Positions 50,653 to 58,931 of a stretch of DNA of 64,000 bases are shown here, piece after piece (position 1 is the first letter of the stretch; each line of letters starts with the position of its first letter). The position numbers and the translations under genes are program-made. The notes below the pieces were generated by a model. It was not told where the DNA came from. It was given only the letters and a program-made list of their open reading frames with translations, and did no database searches. Source of the stretch: Planococcus maritimus (GTDB lineage: Bacteria > Bacillota > Bacilli > Bacillales_A > Planococcaceae); assembly GCF_001592825.1 (NCBI RefSeq), contig NZ_LTZG01000041.1, forward strand, positions 1 to 64,000, written 5' to 3'.

Positions 50653-51649
50653 AGTAGGTGAAATTCAAATAGGATGCAATGAAGTATAACAGCACGACCA
50701 AAATGGATGGCACGCTATATGCCCATGTAGAAGCGGTCTTCGGTCTATAAAGCGAGAACATGACGAGCACGCTCATGACGAGCACGGCGCTGGCAATGAT
50801 GACATTAGCGCCTGATACGCCGCTGATGATCGAGCCTTCCACATAGATAGGGTCTGACAAAGCCAAAATGACCATATTGAAAATATTGCTTCCGAGAACA
50901 GCACCGACCGCCATATTGACGTTGGACAGGCGCAGCGCAACAAAAACCGAAATGGCTTCTGGCAAGGACGTGGCAGCGGCTACTAGGAAACTGCCGACAA
51001 AGCTAGAGCCGATTCCTGTCACTACCGCAATTTCATCCCCTGTGATCGACAAGGCCGTTCCTGCTGCCATAATGATTACAGCGACGATTGCGAAACGGAT
51101 GCCCGCGTGCTTCGGTGTTAAATGGGCGCTCGGGTTTTTCGGCGCCTCGGCATCGACCGGCTCATCGTCCATATCGATTGTATCCAAGTTCGGTAATTTA
51201 TTGATGATCAGCATGCCCACTATATAGCTTATGCCGATCGCCAAAGAGTCAAGGCCGATCCCGAGGAAGGTGACGTCTGTGCGGAGCCATAAGGCCAGCA
51301 ACAACAGCACCGTCAAAAAGATGCCTAGCAAAGAAGAGTAGGAATGGTCTTTAGATGCCCGCTCGAGCATGCGCCTGCGGTTCAGCAGCAAATCGAAACC
51401 GGCCAATATAAATAGATTGAACAAATTCGAGCCGATCATATTGCCGACTGCGATATCGGCATTGCCGATTGCAGCAGCCGAAAAGCTGGTGGAAATTTCA
51501 GGAAGGCTGGTAGCTCCTGCAAGCAGCAGCGTGCCGACCATCATGCCGCCCATCGCTGATTTTTCACTGATGACATCGGCGTACTGAGACAGTTTAATGG
51601 CAGCAAACACCGTGACGGCTGCAGCCAGCAAAAAGTAAATGAATACCAC
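50651..51649 (-). CDS. CaCA-family Na+/Ca2+ exchanger-like protein (YrbG type)
   Basis: 332 aa, ten or so transmembrane helices in two inverted halves. The two alpha repeats are clear: ATSLPEISTSFSAAAIGNAD with GNMIGSNLFNLFILAG, and ATSLPEAISVFVALRLSNVN with GAVLGSNIFNMVILALSD. Exchanges cations across the membrane; ion choice unproven. GTG start at 51649 with AGGAGG upstream. An acidic loop (DTIDMDDEPVDAEAP) joins the halves. Confidence 0.9.
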   Translation of the reverse strand: MVFIYFLLAAAVTVFAAIKLSQYADVISEKSAMGGMMVGTLLLAGATSLPEISTSFSAAAIGNADIAVGNMIGSNLFNLFILAGFDLLLNRRRMLERASKDHSYSSLLGIFLTVLLLLALWLRTDVTFLGIGLDSLAIGISYIVGMLIINKLPNLDTIDMDDEPVDAEAPKNPSAHLTPKHAGIRFAIVAVIIMAAGTALSITGDEIAVVTGIGSSFVGSFLVAAATSLPEAISVFVALRLSNVNMAVGAVLGSNIFNMVILALSDPIYVEGSIISGVSGANVIIASAVLVMSVLVMFSLYRPKTASTWAYSVPSILVVLLYFIASYLNFTY

Positions 51650-51688
51650 TAGTGGTTCCTCCTAAACAGATTTCTTCCATATACACAT

Positions 51689-51717
51689 CAAACAGCCGGA
51701 CCGAGCCGGCTGTTTTT
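51689..51717. terminator. Hairpin after hmoB
   Basis: Stem AACAGCCGG/CCGGCTGTT; T-rich only on the plus strand, so a weak terminator for the minus-strand hmoB. Confidence 0.55.
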
Positions 51718-52229
51718 CATTCGTCTTCAGGTTTCGCTTTGTACATGGTGACGTAAGACGAACCAGAGAAGATATTGGCGCGAGGTGCCGTCGACTCTTC
51801 TTGTGGTTTCTCGGAATGCGCATTGGCGAAAGCCTGTGATTCTTTCCATTTTTCATAGAATGCTGGCGATTCCCATTCGGTCAACACGACATAGGTGTCG
51901 GAATCGAGCGGCCGCAAAACACGGAAAGCGACATAGCCGGGCTCGTTTTCGATTGCGCCGGCGCGGTTCTTGAATCGGTGCTCAAATACGGGGCGCCCTT
52001 CATCGGCAACTGGGATATTGTTCATGACAAAAAATCCTTTTTCACGGAATTCGCCGGTGCCATCGACCACTTCGTAGCGCCGTGGCGTTTGGAAAGTGGA
52101 TTTTCCATCAGTTTCGTGCAACAACAAGGTGGTGTTTTCGCCTTGCATCAAAACCATCGTTTCGTCTGCGTGCTTGTCACGCATTTTTTTCATAAATTCG
52201 TAAGTTCCAGTCGTCATGTAAATATTCAT
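51717..52229 (-). CDS. hmoB: Heme-degrading monooxygenase HmoB (IsdG/ABM family)
   Basis: 170 aa. The C-terminal ABM-like domain (about 65-165) holds GYVAFRVLRPLDSDTYVVLTEWESPAFYEKWKESQAF with the following Asn-Ala-His, as in Bacillus HmoB (YhgC); the N-terminal 60 residues are the HmoB-type extension. Opens heme, releasing iron. AGGAGG lies before the ATG. Divergent from hemE, so heme breakdown and synthesis genes lie back to back. Confidence 0.87.
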   Translation of the reverse strand: MNIYMTTGTYEFMKKMRDKHADETMVLMQGENTTLLLHETDGKSTFQTPRRYEVVDGTGEFREKGFFVMNNIPVADEGRPVFEHRFKNRAGAIENEPGYVAFRVLRPLDSDTYVVLTEWESPAFYEKWKESQAFANAHSEKPQEESTAPRANIFSGSSYVTMYKAKPEDE

Positions 52230-52343
52230 TAAAAGGCCTCCTAATGATCGGGTATAGGTTTCAAGTAACTACCTTACTTTTCCCTAAAAGCAAGTGCTTG
52301 AAACGGAAGGTGTCAAATCCGTGAAGGCATTCGGGTCTATTTT

Positions 52344-52372
52344 ATGACAATTGCGCTGGGATTCTATACAAT
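52344..52372 (+). promoter_or_regulatory. hemE promoter
   Basis: ATGACA (52344-52349), exactly 17 bases, TACAAT (52367-52372), with an extended TATACAAT. Good sigma-A promoter about 75 bases ahead of hemE. Confidence 0.78.
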
Positions 52373-52383
52373 AGGGGGCGGAG

Positions 52384-52400
52384 CGTCTATAGTATAGACG
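52384..52400. promoter_or_regulatory. 17-bp palindrome downstream of the hemE promoter
   Basis: CGTCTATA-G-TATAGACG, a perfect 8-base inverted repeat around one base, beginning about 12 bases after the -10 element. The position suits an operator for a dimeric repressor. It does not match the PerR or Fur consensus. Confidence 0.55.
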
Positions 52401-52449
52401 GATAATGAGGATACACTATAGCCGCAAAGACTGAAGGGATGAGTAATTC

Positions 52450-53493
52450 ATGACTTTTAATGATACGTACCTGCGCGCAGCGCGAGGGGAAAAGACCGAC
52501 CATGTACCAGTATGGTATATGCGTCAGGCTGGGCGTTCCCAGCCGGAATACCGCAAGATCAAGGAAAAATATTCTCTAGAAGAAATCACACACCAGCCGG
52601 AATTGTGCGCTTATGTCACAAAATTGCCAGTTGACCAATACGATGTCGATGCAGCGATTTTGTATAAAGACATCGTAACACCGCTTCCGGCAATTGGCGT
52701 CGACGTTAAGATCAAAGGCGGCGTTGGACCGGTCATCAGCAATCCGATTCGTACGAAAGCGGATATCGATCGACTCGGGGAAATCAATCCCGAACAGGAT
52801 GTCGATTATGTCTTGAAAACGATCAAATTGCTAACAGAAGAGCAATTGAATGTACCGCTCATCGGCTTTTCCGGTGCACCGTTTACGTTGGCAAGCTATA
52901 TGATCGAAGGGGGCCCTTCGAAAAGTTATAACAAAACAAAAGCAATGATGGTCTCAGAACCAGAGATGTGGTTTGCATTGATGGACAAACTGGCAGATAC
53001 GATCATTCCTTATGTGAAAGCACAAATTCATGCTGGAGCTAAAGCCATTCAGATTTTCGACTCATGGGTTGGTGCATTAAATGTTGAAGATTACCGCATC
53101 TTCATCAAGCCGGTCATGGACCGCATCTTCAAGGAAATCGGTGAAGAGGGCGTACCGATGACGATTTTCGGTGTCGGCGCTAGCCACTTGGCGAATGAAT
53201 GGCACGAGCTGCCAGTGGATGTCGTCGGTTTGGATTGGCGTTTGCCGATCACAGAAGCGCGGGACCGCGGACTGACGAAAGCCTTGATGGGCAACTTCGA
53301 TCCATCTTATTTATTGGCGGATTGGTCTGTCATTGAAGAACGCACGAAAAAGATATTGGATATGGGCATGCAGGATGATGGCTATATTTTCAATCTTGGA
53401 CACGGGGTCTTCCCGGAAGTACAGCCCGATACCTTGAAGCGTTTGACGGCATTTGTCCACGAATACAGCGCAGCATACAAAAAACAGAACTAA
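52450..53493 (+). CDS. hemE: Uroporphyrinogen decarboxylase
   Basis: 347 aa, full length. Converts uroporphyrinogen III to coproporphyrinogen III. N-terminal [16 protein letters not shown] with the substrate-binding Arg residues, [25 protein letters not shown], and the C-terminal [21 protein letters not shown] precedes the ATG. Co-transcribed with hemH, 24 bases away. Confidence 0.95.
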   Translation: MTFNDTYLRAARGEKTDHVPVWYMRQAGRSQPEYRKIKEKYSLEEITHQPELCAYVTKLPVDQYDVDAAILYKDIVTPLPAIGVDVKIKGGVGPVISNPIRTKADIDRLGEINPEQDVDYVLKTIKLLTEEQLNVPLIGFSGAPFTLASYMIEGGPSKSYNKTKAMMVSEPEMWFALMDKLADTIIPYVKAQIHAGAKAIQIFDSWVGALNVEDYRIFIKPVMDRIFKEIGEEGVPMTIFGVGASHLANEWHELPVDVVGLDWRLPITEARDRGLTKALMGNFDPSYLLADWSVIEERTKKILDMGMQDDGYIFNLGHGVFPEVQPDTLKRLTAFVHEYSAAYKKQN

Positions 53494-53517
53494 CAAATTT
53501 TTGACGAGGTGATTGTG

Positions 53518-54447
53518 ATGAAAAAGACTATGGGATTATTGGTGATGGCGTATGGCACGCCTTATTCAGAAGATGATATCGAGCGCTACTACACGCATAT
53601 CCGCCGCGGCCGCAAACCGAGCGAAGAAGCCTTGCAGGATTTAAAAGACCGTTATAAAGCAATCGGCGGCATTTCCCCGCTAGCTAAAATTACGGAAGAC
53701 CAGGCGAATGGTTTGTGCAAACGCCTGAACGAATTGCAGGACGATATCGAGTTTAAAATGTATCTTGGGTTGAAACATATCGAACCATTCGTCGAAGATG
53801 GCGTAGAAGAAATGAAGAAAGATGGCATTGAAGAAGCGATTTCAATCGTGCTGGCGCCGCATTTCTCTACTTTCTCCGTGAAATCCTATAACGGCCGCGC
53901 GAAAGAAACCGCCGATAAGCTTGGCATCAAATTGACGTCAGTGGAAAGCTGGTACACCGAGCCGAAATTCATCCAATTCTGGAGCGAAAAAGTGAGCGCA
54001 ACATTTGCTGAAATGTCAGAACAAGAACGTGCCAAATCGTGCTTGATCGTTTCTGCGCACTCATTGCCGGAGAAAATTATCGCAAACGGCGACCCGTATC
54101 CAGACCAATTGAAAGAAACAGCTGACTTGATCGCCCAAGCGGCAGGCGTTGAAAACTATGAAATCGGCTGGCAAAGCGCTGGACAGACACCAGAACCTTG
54201 GATCGGGCCGGATGTTCAAGATTTGACGCGCGATTTGCATGAAGAAAAGGGCTATAATTCTTTCGTTTATACACCGGTTGGCTTCATTACGGACCATTTA
54301 GAAGTATTGTATGACAACGACTACGAATGCAAAGTGGTTTGCGACGAAATTGGGGCCAATTACCACCGTCCGGAAATGCCGAACGTGGATCCATTGTTTA
54401 TCGACGGAATGGCTAATGTTGTGTTGAATAAATTAAACGAAAACTAA
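53518..54447 (+). CDS. hemH: Coproporphyrin/proto ferrochelatase HemH (CpfC)
   Basis: 309 aa. Inserts Fe2+ into coproporphyrin III in the Gram-positive coproporphyrin-dependent pathway. [23 protein letters not shown], and the metal-site blocks APHFSTFSV and [14 protein letters not shown] are nearly the same as in Bacillus. ATG at 53518 with GAGGTG upstream. Bacillus has hemY next; here a terminator follows. Confidence 0.95.
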   Translation: MKKTMGLLVMAYGTPYSEDDIERYYTHIRRGRKPSEEALQDLKDRYKAIGGISPLAKITEDQANGLCKRLNELQDDIEFKMYLGLKHIEPFVEDGVEEMKKDGIEEAISIVLAPHFSTFSVKSYNGRAKETADKLGIKLTSVESWYTEPKFIQFWSEKVSATFAEMSEQERAKSCLIVSAHSLPEKIIANGDPYPDQLKETADLIAQAAGVENYEIGWQSAGQTPEPWIGPDVQDLTRDLHEEKGYNSFVYTPVGFITDHLEVLYDNDYECKVVCDEIGANYHRPEMPNVDPLFIDGMANVVLNKLNEN

Positions 54448-54483
54448 GTGTCCAATTAGTCTTTTAATGACACTGCACAAATG

Positions 54484-54522
54484 AAACGCCGTTCAGCAGC
54501 TAACTGCGGCGGCGTTTTTTCA
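54484..54522 (+). terminator. Terminator of hemEH
   Basis: Stem AACGCCG/CGGCGTT with a smaller CAG/CTG hairpin inside the loop, followed by TTTTTT. Confidence 0.82.
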
Positions 54523-54570
54523 ATAATGTGGAAGTGACCGGTGAGTGGTTCTTCGCAAGGAGGAAATGAG

Positions 54571-55023
54571 ATGAAAAAATGGATCGCTGTGCTGTTGGTA
54601 TTGCTATTGGCGGCGTGCGGCGAAGAGGATTCATCGGCTGGGACCGGCGAGATGCTGCAAGAAGTGACCGTCGAATTCAATACACCACAAACCGTTGAGC
54701 CAGGACAATCGGTTCTCTTGTCTGCCACCGTTACACAAGGCGAAGAAGCCGTCGAAGATGCAGATGAAGTGGTCTTTGAAGTATGGCAATCGGGTCATCG
54801 GGAAAACAGTGAAATGTTAGAAGGCGCCCATACAGAAGACGGGGTGTATGAACATAGCTGGACCGTCGATGAAGAAGGGCTGTATTTTATCCAAGCCCAC
54901 ACGACGGCTCGCCGTATGCACGTCATGCCGAAAATGGAATTGACGGCCGGTAACCCGGATCCTGAATCAATTGTGCCTGACGACGGGGAAGATGGAGACG
55001 CCATGGAAAAAATGGGGCATTGA
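54571..55023 (+). CDS. YtkA/FixH-like lipoprotein
   Basis: 150 aa. Lipoprotein signal peptide with lipobox LAAC (Cys16), then an acidic linker and one beta-sandwich domain (about 40-120: VEPGQSVLLSATVTQGEEAV ... HTEDGVYEHSWTVDEEGLYFIQAH) like the YtkA/FixH domain tied to copper or cytochrome oxidase assembly. HVMPKM could bind a metal, a guess. Acidic C-terminus. AGGAGG nine bases before the ATG. Confidence 0.8.
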   Translation: MKKWIAVLLVLLLAACGEEDSSAGTGEMLQEVTVEFNTPQTVEPGQSVLLSATVTQGEEAVEDADEVVFEVWQSGHRENSEMLEGAHTEDGVYEHSWTVDEEGLYFIQAHTTARRMHVMPKMELTAGNPDPESIVPDDGEDGDAMEKMGH

Positions 55024-55077
55024 GGCTGGTGTCCAGTTCTTTGTTGTATGTGTTGTACAACAGTTGAAAAAGGCATA

Positions 55078-55111
55078 AAAAAACGGCCGGGGAAATTCTC
55101 CGGCCGTTTCG
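55078..55111. terminator. Bidirectional terminator
   Basis: Stem AAAACGGCCGG/CCGGCCGTTT between the lipoprotein gene and yhfH. Confidence 0.88.
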
Positions 55112-55118
55112 TCTTGTT

Positions 55119-55244
55119 TTAAAGTTCGTTACAGGTCTGGCAGTGATTGCCGTAGCACTCGTGCTGCTCTTCGATTTTCTCTCCGCAAGTGGCACATTGT
55201 TTCGGGGGCAAGTTCTTGAAGAATTCGACTACGTTCTCAATCAT
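55119..55244 (-). CDS. yhfH: YhfH-like zinc-ribbon microprotein
   Basis: 41 aa. Starts MIENVVEFFKNLPPKQC, then two Cys pairs, C-x2-C and C-x4-H-C-x2-C (ATCGEKIEEQHECYGNHCQT), a compact zinc ribbon. Same size, order and place (between hemH and lplJ) as Bacillus YhfH. AAGGAG lies before the ATG at 55244. TTGACG, 17 bases, TACACT upstream make a likely promoter. Function unknown. Confidence 0.82.
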   Translation of the reverse strand: MIENVVEFFKNLPPKQCATCGEKIEEQHECYGNHCQTCNEL

Positions 55245-55385
55245 TTCTACCAGCTCCTTTTTGTTATAGTACTGTAAGTGATAAACACAGTGTATTATAA
55301 CAGTTTAGGTCCGTCAACCCTAAACCGTGATTATTTTGAAAATTTCCGTTAAAATAAAGAGAGTCAATTCAAAAGGAGAGAGATC

Positions 55386-56378
55386 ATGTATTTCGTAGAC
55401 AATAAAGGCATTACCGATCCACGTATCAACTTGGCCATAGAGGAATATTTATTGAAAACGATGGATGTCGATCAAAACCCATTTTTGCTGTTTTATATCA
55501 ATGAACCGTCCATCATCATTGGGAAAAACCAAAATACGGCAGAGGAAATCAATACGGATTACGTCGATTCAAACGGCATCCACGTCGTACGCCGGCTGTC
55601 AGGCGGAGGCGCGGTCTATCATGACCACGGCAATTTGAACTTCAGTTTCATCACCAAAGACGATGGCAATAGCTTCCGGGATTTCCGCAAGTTCACCGAA
55701 CCGGTCGTCAAAGCTTTGCAAGACATGGGCGTTAATGCCGAATTATCGGGGCGCAACGATTTGCTTGCTGAGGGGCGCAAGATTTCTGGCAACGCGCAGT
55801 TTGCGACAAGAGGCCGCATGTTTAGCCACGGTACGCTATTATTCGATACAAAAATGGATGAAGTCGTCTCAGCATTGAAAGTAAACAAAGAAAAAATCGA
55901 ATCCAAAGGCATCAAATCGATTCGCAGCCGTGTGGCGAATATTTCGGAATTTCTGGACCAGGAAATGTCGGTCGAGCAATTCCGTGAAGCTGTGCTGCAT
56001 TCAATTTTTGCTGGTGAGGAAAATGTCCGATTCTGGGAACTCACTGAGGAAGATTGGGACAATATTCACGAATTGTCGAAAGAACGCTACGCCAATTGGG
56101 ACTGGAATTACGGCAAATCGCCTAAATTCAACATCAAGCATTCCCATCGCTTCCCAGTCGGAGGAATCGATGTCCGTCTGCAAGTGGAAAAAGGGCTTGT
56201 GCAGGAAGCGCATATTTATGGCGATTTCTTCGGCGTCGGCGATGTCTCAGAAATTGAACAAGCAATTACGGGTGTGAAGTACGAACGCGCAACATTGGCT
56301 GAAGCGATTGAAGGCATCGACATCCCCAAATTGCTCGGCGGCATCACGACAGAAGATTTCCTGAAGTTGATTTATTAA
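55386..56378 (+). CDS. lplJ: Lipoate-protein ligase LplJ
   Basis: 330 aa. Attaches free lipoate to the E2 and GcvH lipoyl domains using ATP. INEPSIIIGKNQNTAEEIN and VRRLSGGGAVYHDHGNLNFSFI are the lipoate-binding and adenylate loops; FATRGRMFSHGTLLFDT follows; C-terminal domain from about 250. AAAAGGAGAG precedes the ATG. Monocistronic. Confidence 0.94.
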   Translation: MYFVDNKGITDPRINLAIEEYLLKTMDVDQNPFLLFYINEPSIIIGKNQNTAEEINTDYVDSNGIHVVRRLSGGGAVYHDHGNLNFSFITKDDGNSFRDFRKFTEPVVKALQDMGVNAELSGRNDLLAEGRKISGNAQFATRGRMFSHGTLLFDTKMDEVVSALKVNKEKIESKGIKSIRSRVANISEFLDQEMSVEQFREAVLHSIFAGEENVRFWELTEEDWDNIHELSKERYANWDWNYGKSPKFNIKHSHRFPVGGIDVRLQVEKGLVQEAHIYGDFFGVGDVSEIEQAITGVKYERATLAEAIEGIDIPKLLGGITTEDFLKLIY

Positions 56379-56389
56379 GATTTTTTGTG

Positions 56390-56416
56390 GAGCCTGCTTT
56401 CGAGCAGGCTCTTTTG
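56390..56416 (+). terminator. Terminator of lplJ
   Basis: Stem GAGCCTGCT/AGCAGGCTC with TTCG loop and TTTT. Confidence 0.88.
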
Positions 56417-56449
56417 TTAGAATAGAAAGAAACGAAAGGGGGAGGGAAT

Positions 56450-57154
56450 ATGAGTGAACAGCGGATATTCATCGTAGAAGATGACACGAAAATCGCGTCG
56501 CTGTTATCGGATACTTTGCGTAAATATCATTATCATGTCGAAACCGCGAAAGACTTCGACCGTATCTTGGAGGAATTCGCTGCCTTCGACCCCCATTTAA
56601 TTCTTCTGGATATCAATTTGCCTTCTTATGATGGTTATTACTGGTGCCGACAGCTAAGGCAGCAGACCACTTGCCCGATCTTGTTTATTTCGGCACGTTC
56701 TGGCGAGATGGATCAAGTGTTTGCTTTGGAAAACGGAGGCGACGATTTCATTACGAAACCTTTCCATTACGAAATCGTCCTTGCCAAAATAAGAAGCCAT
56801 TTAAGAAGGGCTTACGGGGAATATGCACCGAAACAAGAAGAGCGTACCGTACGGGCAGGACGACTTGTCTTATATATGGAGCGGCTTGAATTGCATTGCC
56901 GGGAAACGGAAATTCCGCTCCAGAAAAAAGAAAGTACGATTTTGGAATTATTAATGGCCGCTTACCCAAAAGTGGTCACTCGCGAGCAATTGCTCGAAGA
57001 ATTATGGGATGACCAGGCCTTTGTCGATGAGAACACCTTAAATGTCAATATGGCCCGTGTGCGCAAAAAATTGATAGATTATGGCATCCAAAGCTTTGTT
57101 GAAACGGTCCGTGGCGCTGGCTACCGGTTAATCCTTGGCAGGGAGGAGCAATGA
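56450..57154 (+). CDS. OmpR-type response regulator, BceR-like
   Basis: 234 aa. Receiver domain with phospho-acceptor Asp near residue 54 (LILLDINLPSYDGYYWCRQLR) and GGDDFITKPFHYEIVLAKI, a C-terminal winged helix (about 140-230; ENTLNVNMARVRKKL, VRGAGYRL). The wording is typical of BceR-type regulators that answer peptide-antibiotic stress. Starts after GGGGGAGGG; overlaps the kinase gene by four bases. Confidence 0.9.
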   Translation: MSEQRIFIVEDDTKIASLLSDTLRKYHYHVETAKDFDRILEEFAAFDPHLILLDINLPSYDGYYWCRQLRQQTTCPILFISARSGEMDQVFALENGGDDFITKPFHYEIVLAKIRSHLRRAYGEYAPKQEERTVRAGRLVLYMERLELHCRETEIPLQKKESTILELLMAAYPKVVTREQLLEELWDDQAFVDENTLNVNMARVRKKLIDYGIQSFVETVRGAGYRLILGREEQ

Positions 57155-58161
57155 TGCTGCGTTTGTTTCTGCGTGAACATGCCGCTTTTATCGTCTTTCA
57201 ACTGCTGCTTGTCGGATTCATTCTCATGCTCTACTGGCTCGACGGCTTCCGCAATACGGATACTGCCGTCTATTCATTCATCATCAGTTTATTGCTGCTC
57301 GCGAGCTTTCTCGGTGTGCGCTTTGCGATGCGCTACCGTTATTACGAACGTTTGCTCAGCGACCCACCGAATATGGAGCATGCCCTGCAGCGTGAAGGCC
57401 GCTCTGCTGAAACCGTGCAGTCGGAATTGTACATGCAAAAATTGTATCGTCTTTACCAATACGAAGTGCAGTCGCTTTATGCGGGACAAGCGCGCCACCT
57501 GCAGTTCATCAATCAATGGGTGCATCAGATGAAGACGCCACTGTCGGTCATGCACTTATTATTGCAAGAGCCCGAAGAATTGGATAAGGCCAGCATCCGC
57601 GAAGAAGTGGACCGTTTGCGCGCAGGGCTCGATACGGTTTTGATGAACGCGCGTCTTGACACATTTGAACAGGACATGCAAATCGAACAAGCATCGCTGC
57701 GCGGCATGGTGTCAGAAATGGTGACAGAAAACAAGCGCTTGTTTATTTCGCGACGCGTTTATCCTGATATTGACATCGACGAACGCTTTCAAGTAGCGAC
57801 TGACCGTAAATGGATGAAATTCATCATCGGGCAATTGCTGACAAATGCGGTGAAATATACATTTGAAGAAAACAAGAAGCTGTATATCCAGGCCAGTTGC
57901 TCGGAAGGCACCATTACGCTGTCGGTCCGTGATGAAGGCATCGGGATTCCGCCATCGGATTTGCCGCGAGTCACCAAAGCTTTTTTCACCGGGGAGAACG
58001 GGCGCCTGAGCGGCGAATCGACGGGAATGGGGCTGTATTTGGCTCAGGAAGTGTGCAACCGGCTCGGCCATGAATTGGAAATTACTTCATCGAAAGGCCA
58101 AGGGACAACCGTCTCAATCGTCTTTCCTTATCAGGAACAGAATGTAGGGGGATCAACATGA
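57151..58161 (+). CDS. Intramembrane-sensing histidine kinase, BceS-like
   Basis: 336 aa. Two transmembrane helices (about 12-29 and 40-57) with an outer loop of only about ten residues, so it has no sensor domain: such kinases get their signal from the partner ABC transporter. DHp histidine in WVHQMKTPLSVMHLLL, then HATPase motifs (NAVKYTFEEN, DEGIGIPPSDLPRVTKAFF, STGMGLYL). ATGA overlaps at both ends. Confidence 0.9.
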   Translation: MMLRLFLREHAAFIVFQLLLVGFILMLYWLDGFRNTDTAVYSFIISLLLLASFLGVRFAMRYRYYERLLSDPPNMEHALQREGRSAETVQSELYMQKLYRLYQYEVQSLYAGQARHLQFINQWVHQMKTPLSVMHLLLQEPEELDKASIREEVDRLRAGLDTVLMNARLDTFEQDMQIEQASLRGMVSEMVTENKRLFISRRVYPDIDIDERFQVATDRKWMKFIIGQLLTNAVKYTFEENKKLYIQASCSEGTITLSVRDEGIGIPPSDLPRVTKAFFTGENGRLSGESTGMGLYLAQEVCNRLGHELEITSSKGQGTTVSIVFPYQEQNVGGST

Positions 58162-58931
58162 CAGTAGTGAAAATCGATGAAGTGACCAAAGTCTATGAAG
58201 GAAAAGTGACGCATCGCGCGCTGAACCAATTGAGTTTCGAAGTAGAAAAAGGAGAATTTCTTGCCGTGATGGGTCCTTCCGGAAGCGGCAAGACAACGCT
58301 TTTGAACTTGATTTCAACAATCGATTCTTTGACTTCCGGCAGGGTCCTCATTAATGGCATCAATCCGCATTCTTTGGATAAAGACGAGCTGCCCTTATTC
58401 CGGCGTCGCCAACTCGGCTTTGTGTTCCAGGATTTCAATTTGCTGCAAATGCTGACGGTGGAGGAGAATTTGGTGCTGCCATTGACACTCGACGGCATGC
58501 CGATCAAAGAAATGGAGAAGCGCGTCCAGGAATTGGCAGGCAGGCTTCATTTACAGCCGTTTCTCCATAAGAAGCCAAATGAAATTTCCGGAGGGGAAGC
58601 GCAGCGTACGGCAATCGGCCGCGCGCTCATCCACCGCCCGACGCTCATTCTCGCAGATGAGCCGACTGGCAACCTCGATTCAAAAACTTCTAAAGATGTG
58701 CTCGAACTATTGAGCGGTTTGAGCCGCGAGGAAGGGACAACCATCATCATGGTGACGCATGACCCGATTGCTGCAAGTTATTGCGACCGTGTGCTGTTCA
58801 TTAAAGACGGCGAATTCTTTAACGAAATTTACGGAGATGACCGCCGACAAACTTTCTATCAAAAAATTCTCAACGTGTTATCTCTATTGGGAGGCTCCGT
58901 CAATGACCTTTCGCCAACTCGCCTTCCGTAA
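58158..58931 (+). CDS. ABC transporter ATPase, BceA-like
   Basis: 257 aa MacB/BceA-type ATPase. Walker A GPSGSGKTT, FVFQDFNLLQMLTVEENLVLPL, signature ISGGEAQRTAIGRAL, Walker B LILADEPTGNLD, MVTHDP switch. The start overlaps the kinase stop, and the permease gene begins 29 bases before this gene ends. Confidence 0.92.
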   Translation: MTVVKIDEVTKVYEGKVTHRALNQLSFEVEKGEFLAVMGPSGSGKTTLLNLISTIDSLTSGRVLINGINPHSLDKDELPLFRRRQLGFVFQDFNLLQMLTVEENLVLPLTLDGMPIKEMEKRVQELAGRLHLQPFLHKKPNEISGGEAQRTAIGRALIHRPTLILADEPTGNLDSKTSKDVLELLSGLSREEGTTIIMVTHDPIAASYCDRVLFIKDGEFFNEIYGDDRRQTFYQKILNVLSLLGGSVNDLSPTRLP

